Origin: Paracoccaceae bacterium
GTDB lineage: Bacteria > Pseudomonadota > Alphaproteobacteria > Rhodobacterales > Rhodobacteraceae
Length of the DNA: 57,690 nt
NCBI GenBank assembly: GCA_030066905.1
Contig: JASJAR010000042.1
Location: 1 to 57,690, forward strand
Direction of reading: 5' to 3'
Made by a program: the position numbers and the translations under genes. Every line of letters starts with the position of its first letter. Within the stretch, counting starts at the first letter, position 1. This document shows, piece by piece, positions 25,736 through 36,026 of this stretch. The notes under the pieces were generated by a model. That model saw only the letters and a program-made list of their open reading frames with translations. It was not told the DNA's origin and did not search any database.

Positions 25736-25764
25736 CTTGCAGCGCTCAACCCCCCCACTTATAT
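25736..25764 (+). promoter_or_regulatory. Heat-shock (RpoH/sigma-32) promoter of dnaK
   Basis: CTTG at 25736-25739 is followed after 18 bases by CTTATAT at 25758-25764. This matches the alphaproteobacterial heat-shock consensus CTTG-N17/18-CYTATNT, and lies about 105 bases before the dnaK start. No CIRCE element was seen. Read from sequence; not tested. Confidence 0.72.
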
Positions 25765-25868
25765 ACCCTGCGAAGCCGTGCCCGGCATGCCAAAGGGCAC
25801 GAAATTGGGATCGCGGGTCCGGTGCCGTTACGGGCCGGGCCGCAATACATCGCCGAAGAGGAAAGAGC

Positions 25869-27785
25869 ATGGCCAAAGTCATCGGTATCGACCTTGGAAC
25901 CACCAATAGCTGCGTCGCCATCATGGACGGCTCTCAGCCCAAGGTCATCGAAAACGCCGAAGGCGCACGGACGACGCCGTCCATCGTCGCCTTCACCGAC
26001 AACGAACGTCTCGCGGGCCAGCCCGCCAAGCGCCAGGCGGTCACGAACCCCGAAAACACGATCTTCGCCGTCAAGCGCCTGATCGGGCGGCGGGTGGACG
26101 ACGCAGAGGTCACGAAAGACAAGAAGATCGTACCCTACAAGATCGTCGACGGCGGCAATGGCGACGCCTGGGTCGAGGCGAAGGGCGAGAAGTACTCACC
26201 GAGCCAGATTTCCGCCTTCATCCTGCAAAAGATGAAGGAAACCGCCGAAAGCTATCTCGGCGAGACGGTCGAGCAGGCGGTCATCACCGTGCCGGCCTAT
26301 TTCAACGACGCCCAGCGCCAGGCCACGAAGGACGCCGGCAAGATCGCCGGTCTCGAAGTCCTGCGGATCATCAACGAACCGACGGCGGCCGCGCTCGCCT
26401 ACGGGCTCGACAAGAAAGACACCAAGACCATCGCCGTCTACGACCTTGGCGGCGGGACGTTCGACATCACGATCCTTGAGATCGACGACGGGCTCTTCGA
26501 AGTGAAATCCACCAATGGCGACACGTTCCTTGGCGGTGAAGACTTCGACATGCGGATCGTCAACTACCTCGCCGACGAGTTCAAAAAGGAACACGGCGTG
26601 GATCTGACCGGCGACAAGATGGCGCTCCAGCGCCTGAAGGAAGCCGCCGAGAAGGCCAAGATCGAGCTGTCGAGCTCGTCTCAGACCGAGATCAACCAGC
26701 CCTTCATCTCGATGGACCCAGGCTCCGGAACGCCCTTGCACATGGTCATGAAACTGACCCGGGCAAAGCTTGAAAGCCTGGTCTCCGACCTCATCAAAAA
26801 GTCCATCGACCCCTGCAAGGCCGCGCTGAAAGACGCCGGTCTCGCCACGGGCGATATCGACGAGGTGGTGCTCGTCGGCGGGATGACCCGGATGCCGAAG
26901 GTCATCGAAGAGGTCACGAAGTTCTTCGGTAAGGAACCCCACAAGGGCGTGAACCCCGACGAGGTTGTGGCCATGGGCGCTGCGATCCAGGCGGGCGTGC
27001 TTCAGGGCGACGTCAAGGACGTCGTGCTCCTCGACGTCACGCCGCTGTCTTTGGGGATCGAGACCCTGGGGGGTGTCTTCACCCGGCTGATCGACCGCAA
27101 CACGACGATCCCGACGAAGAAATCCCAGATCTTCTCCACCGCCGAGGACAACCAGAACGCGGTGACGATCCGGGTCTTCCAGGGCGAGCGGGAAATGGCG
27201 GCGGATAACAAGATCCTCGGCCAGTTCAACCTCGAAGACATCCCGCCCGCGCCACGGGGGATGCCACAGATCGAAGTGACCTTCGACATCGACGCCAACG
27301 GCATCGTGTCGGTCTCCGCCAAGGACAAGGGCACTGGCAAGGAGCACAAGATCACCATTCAGGCCTCGGGCGGTCTGTCGGACGAAGAGATCGACAACAT
27401 GGTCAAGGAAGCCGAGGCCAACGCCGAGGCGGACAAGGAGAAAAAGGACCTTGTCGAGGCCAAGAACCAGGCCGAGAGCCTCATCCATTCGACCAAGAAG
27501 TCGATGGAGGAGCATGGCGACAAGGTCGACCCATCGACGATCGAAGCGATCGAACTGGCGATCTCGGCTCTCGAAGAGACCATGGAGAGCGAAGACGCGG
27601 GCAAGATCCGGTCGGGCATCCAGAATGTCACCGAAGCCGCGATGCGGCTGGGCGAGGCGATCTACAAGGCTGAGCAGGAGAAGGCTGGCGAAGAGGCGCC
27701 CGAGGGCGAGGACGAGCCGCGCGGTGTCGACGACATCGTCGATGCCGATTTCGAGGATCTCGACGACGACAAGCGTGCGTCCTAA
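25869..27785 (+). CDS. dnaK: Molecular chaperone DnaK (Hsp70)
   Basis: A 638-residue Hsp70 that binds exposed hydrophobic peptides in an ATP cycle with DnaJ and GrpE. It starts [21 protein letters not shown]; further signatures are [35 protein letters not shown] and [13 protein letters not shown] in the nucleotide-binding domain (about 1-380), the substrate-binding domain with [13 protein letters not shown], and the acidic C-terminus ending [14 protein letters not shown]. The ATG at 25869 follows an AAGAGG-type ribosome-binding site. The frame is open further upstream without meaning. dnaJ follows after 71 bases. Confidence 0.98.
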   Translation: MAKVIGIDLGTTNSCVAIMDGSQPKVIENAEGARTTPSIVAFTDNERLAGQPAKRQAVTNPENTIFAVKRLIGRRVDDAEVTKDKKIVPYKIVDGGNGDAWVEAKGEKYSPSQISAFILQKMKETAESYLGETVEQAVITVPAYFNDAQRQATKDAGKIAGLEVLRIINEPTAAALAYGLDKKDTKTIAVYDLGGGTFDITILEIDDGLFEVKSTNGDTFLGGEDFDMRIVNYLADEFKKEHGVDLTGDKMALQRLKEAAEKAKIELSSSSQTEINQPFISMDPGSGTPLHMVMKLTRAKLESLVSDLIKKSIDPCKAALKDAGLATGDIDEVVLVGGMTRMPKVIEEVTKFFGKEPHKGVNPDEVVAMGAAIQAGVLQGDVKDVVLLDVTPLSLGIETLGGVFTRLIDRNTTIPTKKSQIFSTAEDNQNAVTIRVFQGEREMAADNKILGQFNLEDIPPAPRGMPQIEVTFDIDANGIVSVSAKDKGTGKEHKITIQASGGLSDEEIDNMVKEAEANAEADKEKKDLVEAKNQAESLIHSTKKSMEEHGDKVDPSTIEAIELAISALEETMESEDAGKIRSGIQNVTEAAMRLGEAIYKAEQEKAGEEAPEGEDEPRGVDDIVDADFEDLDDDKRAS

Positions 27786-27856
27786 CCCCCTGATCGTATG
27801 GGTTGGGCCGGTCCGTGCGATGCGGGCCGGCCTCATACGTTCTCAGAGAGGCTGAT

Positions 27857-29002
27857 ATGGCCAAGCGTGATTACTACGATGTGTTGGGGGTCTCGAAGGG
27901 CGCGAGTGCCGACGAGATCAAGAAAGCCTACCGCCAGAAGGCGAAGGCACTCCATCCCGACCGCAACGCCGACAACCCCAATGCCGAGGCCGAGTTCAAA
28001 GAGGCCAATGAAGCCTATGAGGTCTTAAAGGACGCGGAAAAAAAATCGGCATATGACCGGTTTGGCCATGCCGCTTTCGAAGGCGGTATGGGGGGGGCGG
28101 GGCGCCCAGGCGGCGGCTTCGGCGGCAATGCCGATTTCGCCAGCGCTTTTTCGGATGTGTTCGACGACCTTTTCGGCGACATGATGGGCGGGCGCGGTGG
28201 GCGCGGCCAGCGCGCCACCCGTGGCTCGGATCTACGCTACAACCTGCGTGTAAGCCTCGAAGACGCTTATGCGGGCATTCAAAAGACCATCAACGTCCCG
28301 ACGGCGGTGGTCTGCGACGCCTGCGACGGAACCGGCTCGGAAGCCGGCACGGAGCCCACCACCTGCCCCACCTGTTCGGGGCTTGGCAAGGTCCGCGCCC
28401 AGCAGGGGTTTTTCACCGTCGAACGCACCTGCCCCACCTGCGGCGGGCTCGGCCAGATCATCAAAGACCCCTGCAAAGTCTGCGGGGGCGCGGGTCGGGT
28501 GGAGAAAAACCGGGCTTTGTCGGTGAACATCCCAGCCGGTGTCGAGACCGGGACGCGCATTCGCCTCGCGGGCGAGGGAGAGGCGGGGCTCAGAGGCGGG
28601 CCCCAGGGCGATCTCTACATCTTCATCGACGTTGCCCCCCATCCGCTTTTTGAACGCGAAGGACCCAACCTCTTTTGCCGGGTACCGGTGTCGATGGCCG
28701 ATGCCGCACTTGGAGGCGATATCGAAGTGCCGACGATCGACGGCGGACGGAGCCGTGTGAAGGTGCCCGCCGGAGCGCAATCGGGCAAGCAGATGCGGCT
28801 GCGCGGCAAGGGCATGCCCGCGCTCCGGGGCGGCGTGGCCGGGGACATGATGATCGAACTGGCGGTGGAAACGCCCGTCAACCTGACTGCAAAGCAGAAG
28901 GAACTCCTGCGCGAGTTCGACAAGCTCTCGGAAGACAACAACCCCCATTCCTCGGGGTTCTTCGACAAGGTGAAGAGCTTCTGGGACAGTATGAAATCCT
29001 GA
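27857..29002 (+). CDS. dnaJ: Co-chaperone DnaJ
   Basis: A 381-residue type I J-protein. The J domain (about 1-70) has the HPD motif in ALHPDRN and stimulates the DnaK ATPase. A Gly/Phe-rich linker ([17 protein letters not shown]) follows. The zinc domain has all four CxxCxGxG repeats ([32 protein letters not shown]), and the C-terminal substrate-binding domains are complete. The start ATG at 27857 gives [17 protein letters not shown]. It is probably transcribed with dnaK from the heat-shock promoter. Confidence 0.98.
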   Translation: MAKRDYYDVLGVSKGASADEIKKAYRQKAKALHPDRNADNPNAEAEFKEANEAYEVLKDAEKKSAYDRFGHAAFEGGMGGAGRPGGGFGGNADFASAFSDVFDDLFGDMMGGRGGRGQRATRGSDLRYNLRVSLEDAYAGIQKTINVPTAVVCDACDGTGSEAGTEPTTCPTCSGLGKVRAQQGFFTVERTCPTCGGLGQIIKDPCKVCGGAGRVEKNRALSVNIPAGVETGTRIRLAGEGEAGLRGGPQGDLYIFIDVAPHPLFEREGPNLFCRVPVSMADAALGGDIEVPTIDGGRSRVKVPAGAQSGKQMRLRGKGMPALRGGVAGDMMIELAVETPVNLTAKQKELLREFDKLSEDNNPHSSGFFDKVKSFWDSMKS

Positions 29003-29105
29003 CCCGCCCGAGGGGGCTCTGCGGCCCTTGTGTCCCTTTGAGCACTTCTGGGAACAGAGACGGCCATTAAGGCTTCTCTAACCACGGCCCGTCAGTCTGC
29101 GGCCC

Positions 29106-29867
29106 ATGTCCCATCGCGAGTCGCTATTCGCCGAAGCCGCTCTTCCCCGCGGGTCTGCCCCCGGAGTGCCCGCCCTACAGCCGCGCGGTCGGTTGCCGTC
29201 CTACATCCGCGATCATCGCAAGAGGTTGCGGGAGCGGTTCATGACCGGCGGAGCGCCCGCCGTACCCGACTACGAGATGCTCGAACTGGTTCTGTTTCGC
29301 GCGATCCCGCGCCAGGACGTGAAGCCCCTCGCCCGGCGCCTTCTCGACAAGTTTCACGATTTCAACGGGGTGCTCTCGGCGCCCGTGGCCACCTTGCGAC
29401 AGATGCACGGGGTGGGCGAGGCGGTGATCGTGGAGCTCAAGGTCGTCGAGGCCGCCGCTCACCGGCTGGCCCGTGGGCGGTTGATCCGGCGCGAGGTGAT
29501 CTCCTCCTGGGAGGCGCTTCTCGACTATTGCCGGACCACCATGGCGCACAAGGACACCGAGCAGTTCCGGATCCTGTTTCTCGACCGCAAGAACACCGTG
29601 ATTGCGGACGAGGAACAGGCGACGGGCACCGTCGATCACGTCCCGGTCTATCCCAGGGAAGTCGTCAAGCGGGCGCTCGAGCTGCAGGCCTCCGCGATCA
29701 TCCTGGTGCACAACCATCCCTCGGGCGACCCGACCCCGTCGGCGGAAGACCGGTCGATGACCCAGAAGATCGCCGCCGCGGCGGGCGCGCTGGGAATCCG
29801 GCTGCACGATCACCTGATTGTCGGCAAGGCCCGCGAAGTGTCATTCCGTGCCGAGGGATATCTCTGA
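29106..29867 (+). CDS. radC: RadC-family JAB-domain protein
   Basis: A 253-residue RadC homologue. The N-terminal part (about 30-125) has UPF0758-type helices and the helix-hairpin-helix-like LRQMHGVGEAVIVELK; the C-terminal JAB/MPN domain has the metal motif HNHPSGDPTPS (His202, His204, with Asp further on). The old link to DNA repair is doubtful; the JAB fold suggests a metal-dependent hydrolase. It lies 103 bases after dnaJ and ends 10 bases before the convergent OmpA-fusion gene. Confidence 0.92.
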   Translation: MSHRESLFAEAALPRGSAPGVPALQPRGRLPSYIRDHRKRLRERFMTGGAPAVPDYEMLELVLFRAIPRQDVKPLARRLLDKFHDFNGVLSAPVATLRQMHGVGEAVIVELKVVEAAAHRLARGRLIRREVISSWEALLDYCRTTMAHKDTEQFRILFLDRKNTVIADEEQATGTVDHVPVYPREVVKRALELQASAIILVHNHPSGDPTPSAEDRSMTQKIAAAAGALGIRLHDHLIVGKAREVSFRAEGYL

Positions 29868-29877
29868 AGTCCGGTGC

Positions 29878-31350
29878 CTAGCCGTCGTCGCGCGCGAGCC
29901 AGACCTCGACGCGGCGATTGAGCCTTTCGCCCCAGTCGACTCCGTTGCAGGCGACGGGGCTGGCCTCGCCGAACCCGCGGGCCTCGAGGGTCAGCCGCTC
30001 CGCCGCCGGACCGGCGGCGGCAATTACCGCTGCCCGGATCGCCTCCGCGCGCTGGCGGGAGAGCCGCAGATTGACGGCGGCGGCGCCGTTGGCGTCCGAA
30101 AACCCCGCAAAGACCAGACGCGCGCCATCAAACTGACCCGCCATTATGGCGCGCGTCAGACGGTCGATCTGGATGCTTGCGGTCCGATCGGGGAGGCTCG
30201 ATCCGTCGCGGAAACGCACCGCGACGTCGAGCCGACTGGCTCCGCCGAGATCGGCCGCGAGGCTTTCGATCGGTCCGGCACCCGTCGAGGCAAGTGCGAG
30301 CGGGTCGGCCTCCTGCCGCCCGTCCCTGCCATCGGCGATAGGACCGACCCCGAGGTCCGAAAATCCCTCGCGCCGGATCGCAGCGCGGGCGCGGGGGCTG
30401 TCGAGCCAACGCAGGAACGACCGCGCCACCGGCCCATGCCGCTGCGCGGGAAGGCGAAGCAACACCGCCTCCGACAGCGGGTAGTCACCAGTGCGAATCG
30501 CGGCGGGCACACCGATCGCGCCGCGACCGCAGGGCCCGGTCAGAACCAGCGGGACGGCGCTGCCGATCTCGCTCAGGGGCAGAAGCGCCAGTCCGCCCGG
30601 TGTGCGCGCCACGGCATCAGCAGTGTCGGCGAAGTCGGAATGTCGCGTGGCGGAATTGCCGGGCTCCAGAGCGTAGCGGTCTAGCAGCGGCCCATTGAGC
30701 CCCGACGGCCAGTGCACCGCCACCTGGTCTGTGCCGCCACCGAGGCCCACCCAATCGGGGAACTCCCCCGCCAAAGCGGCTCGGACCGCCAGAAGCGTCA
30801 GCCCCGTGACCGGGTTTTCGACGGCGACGGCCGGGACAAGCCCGTCGAGAGCCAGAGGGACGTCGCGCCACCCGGCCGGTGGCAGGCGTGTCGGGTCACG
30901 CAGAGCGCGCCAGGCGTCGGGCGCCTCGGCGAAGACGACCGCGGCATGGGCGCGGCCGGACTCCGCCGCCATGGTGAGCGCGGCGACCCCGGCCCTGTCG
31001 TGGGTCTCGACGACATCCCAACCCTCGACGGCGGCGAACTCGCGAAACAGACCGAGCAGGAGCCTCTTCAGCGATGGGTCGGCGGCAGAGAGGCGGATCG
31101 CTTCGGTCACCGGCCCGGGGCAGCCTGCACCCTGGCACGTCATCCCCGTCGCCGCGACCGTCAGAGCACCCTCGTCCGTGTCGAGCCTGTAAAACTCACC
31201 ATCGAAGGACAGCACCCGCCCGGTGATCGTGAAGCCCGACGGCGAGGTGAGCGTCGCCGTCTCGGCCACGCCCGTGACGGGGAGGCACGCAAGAACGGCG
31301 GCAGTCAGAAACGTTCTGAATAGCCCCAAGGGCGCATCGGGCAGCGTCAT
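29878..31350 (-). CDS. Exported solute-binding/OmpA fusion protein
   Basis: A 490-residue exported protein. The signal peptide is at about residues 1-29 (TFLTAAVLACLPVTGVAE). A short beta-rich segment (about 30-75) is followed by a PBP2-like substrate-binding region (about 80-340) that resembles PstS-type phosphate-binding proteins. The C-terminal OmpA domain (about 370-490) has LVFAGFSDANGAAAVNLRLS and RGFGEASPVACNGVDWGERLNRRVEVWL (in pieces: GFGEASPVACN; RLNRRVEVWL), a peptidoglycan-binding fold. The ATG at 31350 overlaps the stop of the next gene upstream by four bases. Ligand and role are not known; the pair adjoins secA. Confidence 0.78.
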   Translation of the reverse strand: MTLPDAPLGLFRTFLTAAVLACLPVTGVAETATLTSPSGFTITGRVLSFDGEFYRLDTDEGALTVAATGMTCQGAGCPGPVTEAIRLSAADPSLKRLLLGLFREFAAVEGWDVVETHDRAGVAALTMAAESGRAHAAVVFAEAPDAWRALRDPTRLPPAGWRDVPLALDGLVPAVAVENPVTGLTLLAVRAALAGEFPDWVGLGGGTDQVAVHWPSGLNGPLLDRYALEPGNSATRHSDFADTADAVARTPGGLALLPLSEIGSAVPLVLTGPCGRGAIGVPAAIRTGDYPLSEAVLLRLPAQRHGPVARSFLRWLDSPRARAAIRREGFSDLGVGPIADGRDGRQEADPLALASTGAGPIESLAADLGGASRLDVAVRFRDGSSLPDRTASIQIDRLTRAIMAGQFDGARLVFAGFSDANGAAAVNLRLSRQRAEAIRAAVIAAAGPAAERLTLEARGFGEASPVACNGVDWGERLNRRVEVWLARDDG

Positions 31351-32207
31351 CGCCCGGCGATCTTCAGGTCTTCGAGCAGATTTTTCAACAGAACGGTCTC
31401 GGGAAGCCCGTCGCATGGAGCGAGCGTCAGGCGAACGTCCCGGGTTTGGAGCCCGCCAGGGCCGAAGCGAAAGGCGGACAGCGGCTGGGCATCGGTGCAG
31501 AGCTCGGGCACACGTGTCACCTCCGCATGCAGTCGCACGACACCGGGCCCGCCGGCGTCCGGGCCGAGATAGAGCTCGGTTGCCCGCCCGATCGACGGGT
31601 CGCCGAGACGGACAATCCGTCCGGCTCCCCGGGGGTTGAGCGATGTGACGTGACCTTCGGTGTCCTCTGCAGCACCGAACTCGAAAGCCGCAAGCGAGAT
31701 GTCGAGCGGTCCGGTCCATGACAGCCCGCTGATGGCAACCGGCAGTGGCTCAGGCGTTGCCGCCGCCGCTTCGAGCTCCCGGTCTCCGACACGGGCCTGA
31801 AATCCCGCCTCGGCATCGAGTACGGGGAACTCTACGCGAAATGTGCCGCGTGGCGAGAGACGGTCCGAGAAATGCAAGGGGCCGTGCACGACCGTAACGA
31901 TTTCGCCCGCGCGGCACGGGGCGTCGACGGCCAGTCGGACGAACCCCGGCGCACCGTTCTCGACGGCAATCGTCGGCCCGCATGGCAGACCGTTGGGCCC
32001 CAGGTCGATGTCGGGAAGCGCAGCGAAGACCGGCGCCTCGGGAAGGCTCCTTCCTTCCGGATTAGGAAGACGCAGCGTTGCAGCAGCGACCTCCGGTGGT
32101 CCCGGCGGCGCCGGCGTTGCCGGGACACGGTTCGCTGCGAGCCATAGCGCAAGCCCGAGGCCCGCCACCGCCAGTGCGGCCGCTGTCAGGAATTCAGGTC
32201 GATGCAT
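31347..32207 (-). CDS. Membrane-anchored periplasmic protein of unknown function, next to secA
   Basis: A 286-residue protein with one N-terminal membrane span (about residues 5-24, LTAAALAVAGLGLALWLAAN) and a proline-rich linker, then about 250 residues in the periplasm. It has a Cys pair (LPCGPT, DAPCRAGEI) and a late Cys pair (PELCTDA, LAPCDGLPE), so disulfides are possible. I do not recognise a family. The ATG at 32207 gives a clean signal anchor; an upstream ATG-type start at 32273 would add 22 residues and neither has a strong ribosome-binding site. It lies about 100 bases downstream of secA on the same strand and is coupled to the OmpA fusion by ATGA. A link to secretion is only by position. 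Confidence 0.7.
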   Translation of the reverse strand: MHRPEFLTAAALAVAGLGLALWLAANRVPATPAPPGPPEVAAATLRLPNPEGRSLPEAPVFAALPDIDLGPNGLPCGPTIAVENGAPGFVRLAVDAPCRAGEIVTVVHGPLHFSDRLSPRGTFRVEFPVLDAEAGFQARVGDRELEAAAATPEPLPVAISGLSWTGPLDISLAAFEFGAAEDTEGHVTSLNPRGAGRIVRLGDPSIGRATELYLGPDAGGPGVVRLHAEVTRVPELCTDAQPLSAFRFGPGGLQTRDVRLTLAPCDGLPETVLLKNLLEDLKIAGR

Positions 32208-32307
32208 CGGCCCCGGATCCGCCGTACCCCCGGCGGAGAGGTTACCCGAAACCGCTTCCTTGCCCTGTCGCATCGCGATCTAGCGCCGCCCGGCAGCGAC
32301 TTCCCGC

Positions 32308-35004
32308 TCAGGCCAGGCGGCCATGGCAATGCTTGAACTTCTTGCCCGATCCGCAGGGGCATGGGTCGTTGCGCCCGGGGTTGCCCCAGGTCGAGGGATC
32401 GTCCTCGACAAAGCCGACCGCCGCGTCGCCCCCGGCGGCCGCCGCGCCCGCACCGGCCATCGCAAGCTGCGCGGCGCGTTTCTGCTCGGCCATCTGCCGC
32501 ACGAGCGCCTCGCGCTCCTCTTCCGTCATCGGCCGAATCTGAGCGAGCTTTTGCGTCACCTCTGTCCGAAGACCGTCAAGAAGCCCTTCGAACAGCTGGA
32601 AGGCTTCGGTCTTGTATTCGTTCAGCGGATCGCGCTGAGCATAGCCCCGGAAGCCGACGACCGAGCGGAGATGTTCGAGGGTCAGAAGGTGTTCGCGCCA
32701 CTTTCCGTCAATGATCTGCAAGAGCAGCTGCTTCTCGATCTGACGCATCTGCTCGGGGCCGAATTGCGCCGCCTTGGCGGCCATGAACTCGTCTGCAACC
32801 TTTTCGAGCCGCTCGGCGATGACCTCGTCATCGACGCCCTCTTCGGCCGCCCAGTCCACGACTGGCGCATCGACGCCGAGCTTTTCGACGACCGCCACCG
32901 CCAGACCGTCGGTATCCCACTGGTCGGCATAGCTCTTTGGCGGCATGTATTGCGTCACAAGATCGTCGATCACCTGATGTCGCATGTCGGTGACGATCTC
33001 AGAAAGGTCCTGGGCCTCCATGATCTCGCGGCGCTGGGCGAAAATCACTTTGCGCTGGTCGTTCATCACGTCGTCGAACTTCAGGAGTTGTTTGCGGATA
33101 TCGAAGTTCCGCCCCTCGACCTTCGCCTGCGCCCGTTCGAGGCTCTTGTTCACCCAGGGGTGTACGATGGCCTCGCCTTCCTTCATCCCAAGCTTGCCGA
33201 GCACGTTGTCTAGGCGCTCGGAACCGAAGATGCGCATCAGATCGTCTTCGAGGGACAGAAAAAACGCCGAGCGCCCCGGGTCACCCTGCCGGCCGGAGCG
33301 GCCGCGAAGCTGGTTGTCGATCCGTCGGCTCTCGTGCCGCTCGGTGGCAAGCACGAAAAGACCGCCTGCGGCGAGCACCTTTTCCTTCTCGTCGGCGTGT
33401 TCGGCCTCAATCCTGGCGCGCAGCGCCTCGGGGTCGGCCTCGGGGTCATCGGCGAGCGCTTCGAGCACCTTCATCTCGACATTGCCGCCGAGCTGAATAT
33501 CCGTCCCCCGCCCGGCCATGTTCGTGGCAATCGTGACCGCGCCGGGCTTGCCGGCATCGGCGACGATCTGGGCCTCCTTTTCGTGCTGGCGGGCGTTGAG
33601 CACGTTGTGGGCGATGCCCTGCTTCGTCAGAAGCCCCGACAAGAACTCCGACTTCTCGATCGACGTGGTCCCCACGAGCACGGGCTGGCCCTTGTCGTGG
33701 GCCTTTTTGATCTCGTCGACGATGGCGTCGTACTTTTCCGTGCCGGTCCGGTAGACGGCATCGTGCTCGTCCTCCCGGGCAATCGGCATATTGGTGGGCA
33801 CCTCAACAACGCCGAGCTTGTAGATTTCCTGAAACTCGTCGGCTTCGGTCAGCGCCGTGCCGGTCATGCCGGCAAGCTTGTCGTAGAGCCGGAAGTAGTT
33901 CTGGAAGGTGACACTGGCCAGGGTGACGTTCTCGGGCTTGATCTCGACGCCTTCCTTCGCCTCGATGGCCTGATGGAGCCCGTCCGACAGGCGCCGGCCC
34001 GGCATCATCCGGCCGGTAAACTCGTCGATGAGCACGACCTCGTTGTCGCGGACGATGTAGTCCTTGTCGCGCTGGAAGAGCTTGTGTGCCCGGAGCCCCT
34101 GGTTCACGTGATGAACAATCGTGGTCGATTCCGGGTCGTAGAGCGTCTGGCCCTCGGGCAGGATGCCGGTAGCCTGAAGGCGCTCTTCGAGGAACTCGTT
34201 GCCCTCATCGGTGAAAGTCACGTTTCGGGTCTTCTCATCGAGCGAGAAGTGTTCGTCGAGCACCTCCGGGATGATCGCGTCGATGGTCTTGTAGAGCTCC
34301 GAACGGTCCTGGCTCGGCCCCGAGATGATGAGCGGCGTGCGGGCCTCGTCGATGAGGATCGAATCCACCTCATCGACGATGGCGAAGTAATGATCGCGCT
34401 GATTGATCTGGTTAAGCTCGGATTTCATGTTGTCACGGAGGTAGTCGAAGCCGAGCTCGTTGTTCGTCGCGTAGGTGATGTCGGCCCCGTAGGCCTCTGC
34501 TTTCTCCTCCTCGGGCTGCTGGGGGTAGACGACCCCGGTCTTGAGCCCCAGCGCCGCGTAAACCTTGCCCATCCATTCCGCGTCACGCTTGGCGAGGTAG
34601 TCGTTCACGGTGACGACATGGACGCCGCGCCCGGTAAGCGCGTTGAGATAGGCCGGGAAGGTGGCGACAAGCGTCTTACCCTCGCCGGTCTTCATCTCGG
34701 CGATATTGCCCTGGTGGAGAAAGATGCCGCCCATGAGTTGAACGTCGAATGCGCGAAGGCCCAGCGCCCGTTTGGCCGCCTCTCGGCAATTGGCGAAAGC
34801 CTCGGGAAGGACATCGTCGAGGCTCTCGCCGCCAGCGACCCGGCCCTTCAGTTCTTCGGTCTTCGCGAGGAGGCCGGCATCGTCGAGCCCCTCGAACTGA
34901 GGCTCCAGCGCATTGATCTTTTCCACCGTCGGCCGCACGGCCTTGATCTGCCGGTCGTTGGTCGTGCCGAAGACCTTTTTTGCAATGCCGCCTAGTCCAA
35001 GCAT
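32308..35004 (-). CDS. secA: Preprotein translocase ATPase SecA
   Basis: An 898-residue SecA that drives proteins through SecYEG. The start is [21 protein letters not shown]. The DEAD-type motor has [11 protein letters not shown] (Walker A), [20 protein letters not shown] (Walker B, in part) and [10 protein letters not shown] in the second half, and [11 protein letters not shown]. The C-terminal SEC-C zinc motif is [14 protein letters not shown], for SecB and lipid binding. An 8-base inverted repeat lies in its leader (35081-35109). Two uncharacterised envelope genes follow on the same strand. Confidence 0.98.
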   Translation of the reverse strand: MLGLGGIAKKVFGTTNDRQIKAVRPTVEKINALEPQFEGLDDAGLLAKTEELKGRVAGGESLDDVLPEAFANCREAAKRALGLRAFDVQLMGGIFLHQGNIAEMKTGEGKTLVATFPAYLNALTGRGVHVVTVNDYLAKRDAEWMGKVYAALGLKTGVVYPQQPEEEKAEAYGADITYATNNELGFDYLRDNMKSELNQINQRDHYFAIVDEVDSILIDEARTPLIISGPSQDRSELYKTIDAIIPEVLDEHFSLDEKTRNVTFTDEGNEFLEERLQATGILPEGQTLYDPESTTIVHHVNQGLRAHKLFQRDKDYIVRDNEVVLIDEFTGRMMPGRRLSDGLHQAIEAKEGVEIKPENVTLASVTFQNYFRLYDKLAGMTGTALTEADEFQEIYKLGVVEVPTNMPIAREDEHDAVYRTGTEKYDAIVDEIKKAHDKGQPVLVGTTSIEKSEFLSGLLTKQGIAHNVLNARQHEKEAQIVADAGKPGAVTIATNMAGRGTDIQLGGNVEMKVLEALADDPEADPEALRARIEAEHADEKEKVLAAGGLFVLATERHESRRIDNQLRGRSGRQGDPGRSAFFLSLEDDLMRIFGSERLDNVLGKLGMKEGEAIVHPWVNKSLERAQAKVEGRNFDIRKQLLKFDDVMNDQRKVIFAQRREIMEAQDLSEIVTDMRHQVIDDLVTQYMPPKSYADQWDTDGLAVAVVEKLGVDAPVVDWAAEEGVDDEVIAERLEKVADEFMAAKAAQFGPEQMRQIEKQLLLQIIDGKWREHLLTLEHLRSVVGFRGYAQRDPLNEYKTEAFQLFEGLLDGLRTEVTQKLAQIRPMTEEEREALVRQMAEQKRAAQLAMAGAGAAAAGGDAAVGFVEDDPSTWGNPGRNDPCPCGSGKKFKHCHGRLA

Positions 35005-35080
35005 GTCGCTCGCCTCGTTTCCGCGCTGACAGGATCGTTATGGGGGGATGCGCTTGCCCGCGCCCCCGGCCCGCCATAGA

Positions 35081-35109
35081 AGGGCCAGTAAAAGGGGGTC
35101 CCTGGCCCT
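35081..35109. repeat. Inverted repeat in the secA/isomerase divergent region
   Basis: AGGGCCAG (35081-35088) pairs with CTGGCCCT (35102-35109) around a 13-base loop. It lies 77-105 bases before secA on the minus strand and 72-100 bases before the divergent isomerase gene. It could be a leader hairpin or an operator. No T-run follows. Confidence 0.4.
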
Positions 35110-35180
35110 GATGCGATGTAAGGGGCCGCAAATTGAGTGTCAACGCCGCCCGCCCGCGGGCGCGATCATAAGGAATTCCC

Positions 35181-36026
35181 ATGTCCGTGACCGCCCGCCT
35201 CCTGCCCGCAGCCCTCGCCCTCGGCCTTGCGCTGCCGGCCGCCGCTCAGGATACGCTGACCCCCGAAACCGTGGTCGCCACCGTCAACGGGACCGAGATC
35301 ACCCTCGGCCACATGGTCGCTCTGCGTAGCCGCCTGCCGCAGCAGTACCAGCAGCTCCCGGCGGAGGTCCTGTTTCCGGGTATTCTCGACCAGCTCGTCC
35401 AGCAGCAGCTTCTGGCCGATACCGAAGAGGCCTTGTCCCCCGGCGGGCAGGTGACAATTGACAACGAGGAACGTGCGATCCTCGCCAACCAGGCGATCGG
35501 CGCAATCGCGGCCAATGCGGCCACCGATGAGGCGCTGGCGGCAGCCTATGAAGAACAGTTCGCCTCGGCCGAGCCGGACACTGAGTACAATGCCAGCCAC
35601 ATTCTCGTGGAGACCGAGGAAGAGGCCGCAGCGATTGTGGAAGAACTCCAGGGCGGTGCCGATTTCGCGACCCTCGCCCAGGAGCGGTCCACGGGACCGT
35701 CGGGGCCAAATGGCGGGTTGCTTGGGTGGTTCGGCGCCGGAGCGATGGTCGAACCCTTCGAAACCGCCGTGATGGCGCTCGAGGCCGGGGCGATCTCCGA
35801 GCCGGTTCAGACCCAGTTCGGCTGGCACGTCATTCTTCTCAACGAAACCCGTCTTGCAGAGGCCCCGCCGCTCGAGGCGGTGCGTGGAGAATTGACCGAA
35901 CAGCTCCAGCGCGCCGCCGTCGATGACCGGATCGCCGAACTCACCGAGGCGGGCGATGTCGACCGCTCCGCTGGCGATGCGCTCGACCCTGCGGTCCTGA
36001 ACGACCCCGCGCTGATCCCGCAGTAG
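35181..36026 (+). CDS. Periplasmic parvulin-type peptidyl-prolyl isomerase
   Basis: A 281-residue exported foldase. Signal peptide at about 1-22 (ending AAAQD). An N-terminal helical part is followed by the rotamase domain (about 135-235): SHILVETEEEAAAIVEEL, FATLAQERSTGPSGPNGGLLGWF, and FGWHVILLNE are typical parvulin segments. It helps prolyl isomerisation in outer-membrane and secreted proteins. A TAAGGAATT sequence stands before the ATG. Its TAG is followed immediately by the ATG of argJ. PrsA/PpiC/SurA-like is the best family. Confidence 0.9.
   Translation: MSVTARLLPAALALGLALPAAAQDTLTPETVVATVNGTEITLGHMVALRSRLPQQYQQLPAEVLFPGILDQLVQQQLLADTEEALSPGGQVTIDNEERAILANQAIGAIAANAATDEALAAAYEEQFASAEPDTEYNASHILVETEEEAAAIVEELQGGADFATLAQERSTGPSGPNGGLLGWFGAGAMVEPFETAVMALEAGAISEPVQTQFGWHVILLNETRLAEAPPLEAVRGELTEQLQRAAVDDRIAELTEAGDVDRSAGDALDPAVLNDPALIPQ

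Noticed and set aside
29003..29105. Terminator after dnaJ
   Set aside because: A GGGC...GCCC stem is present but the following T-run is broken, so the call is too weak.
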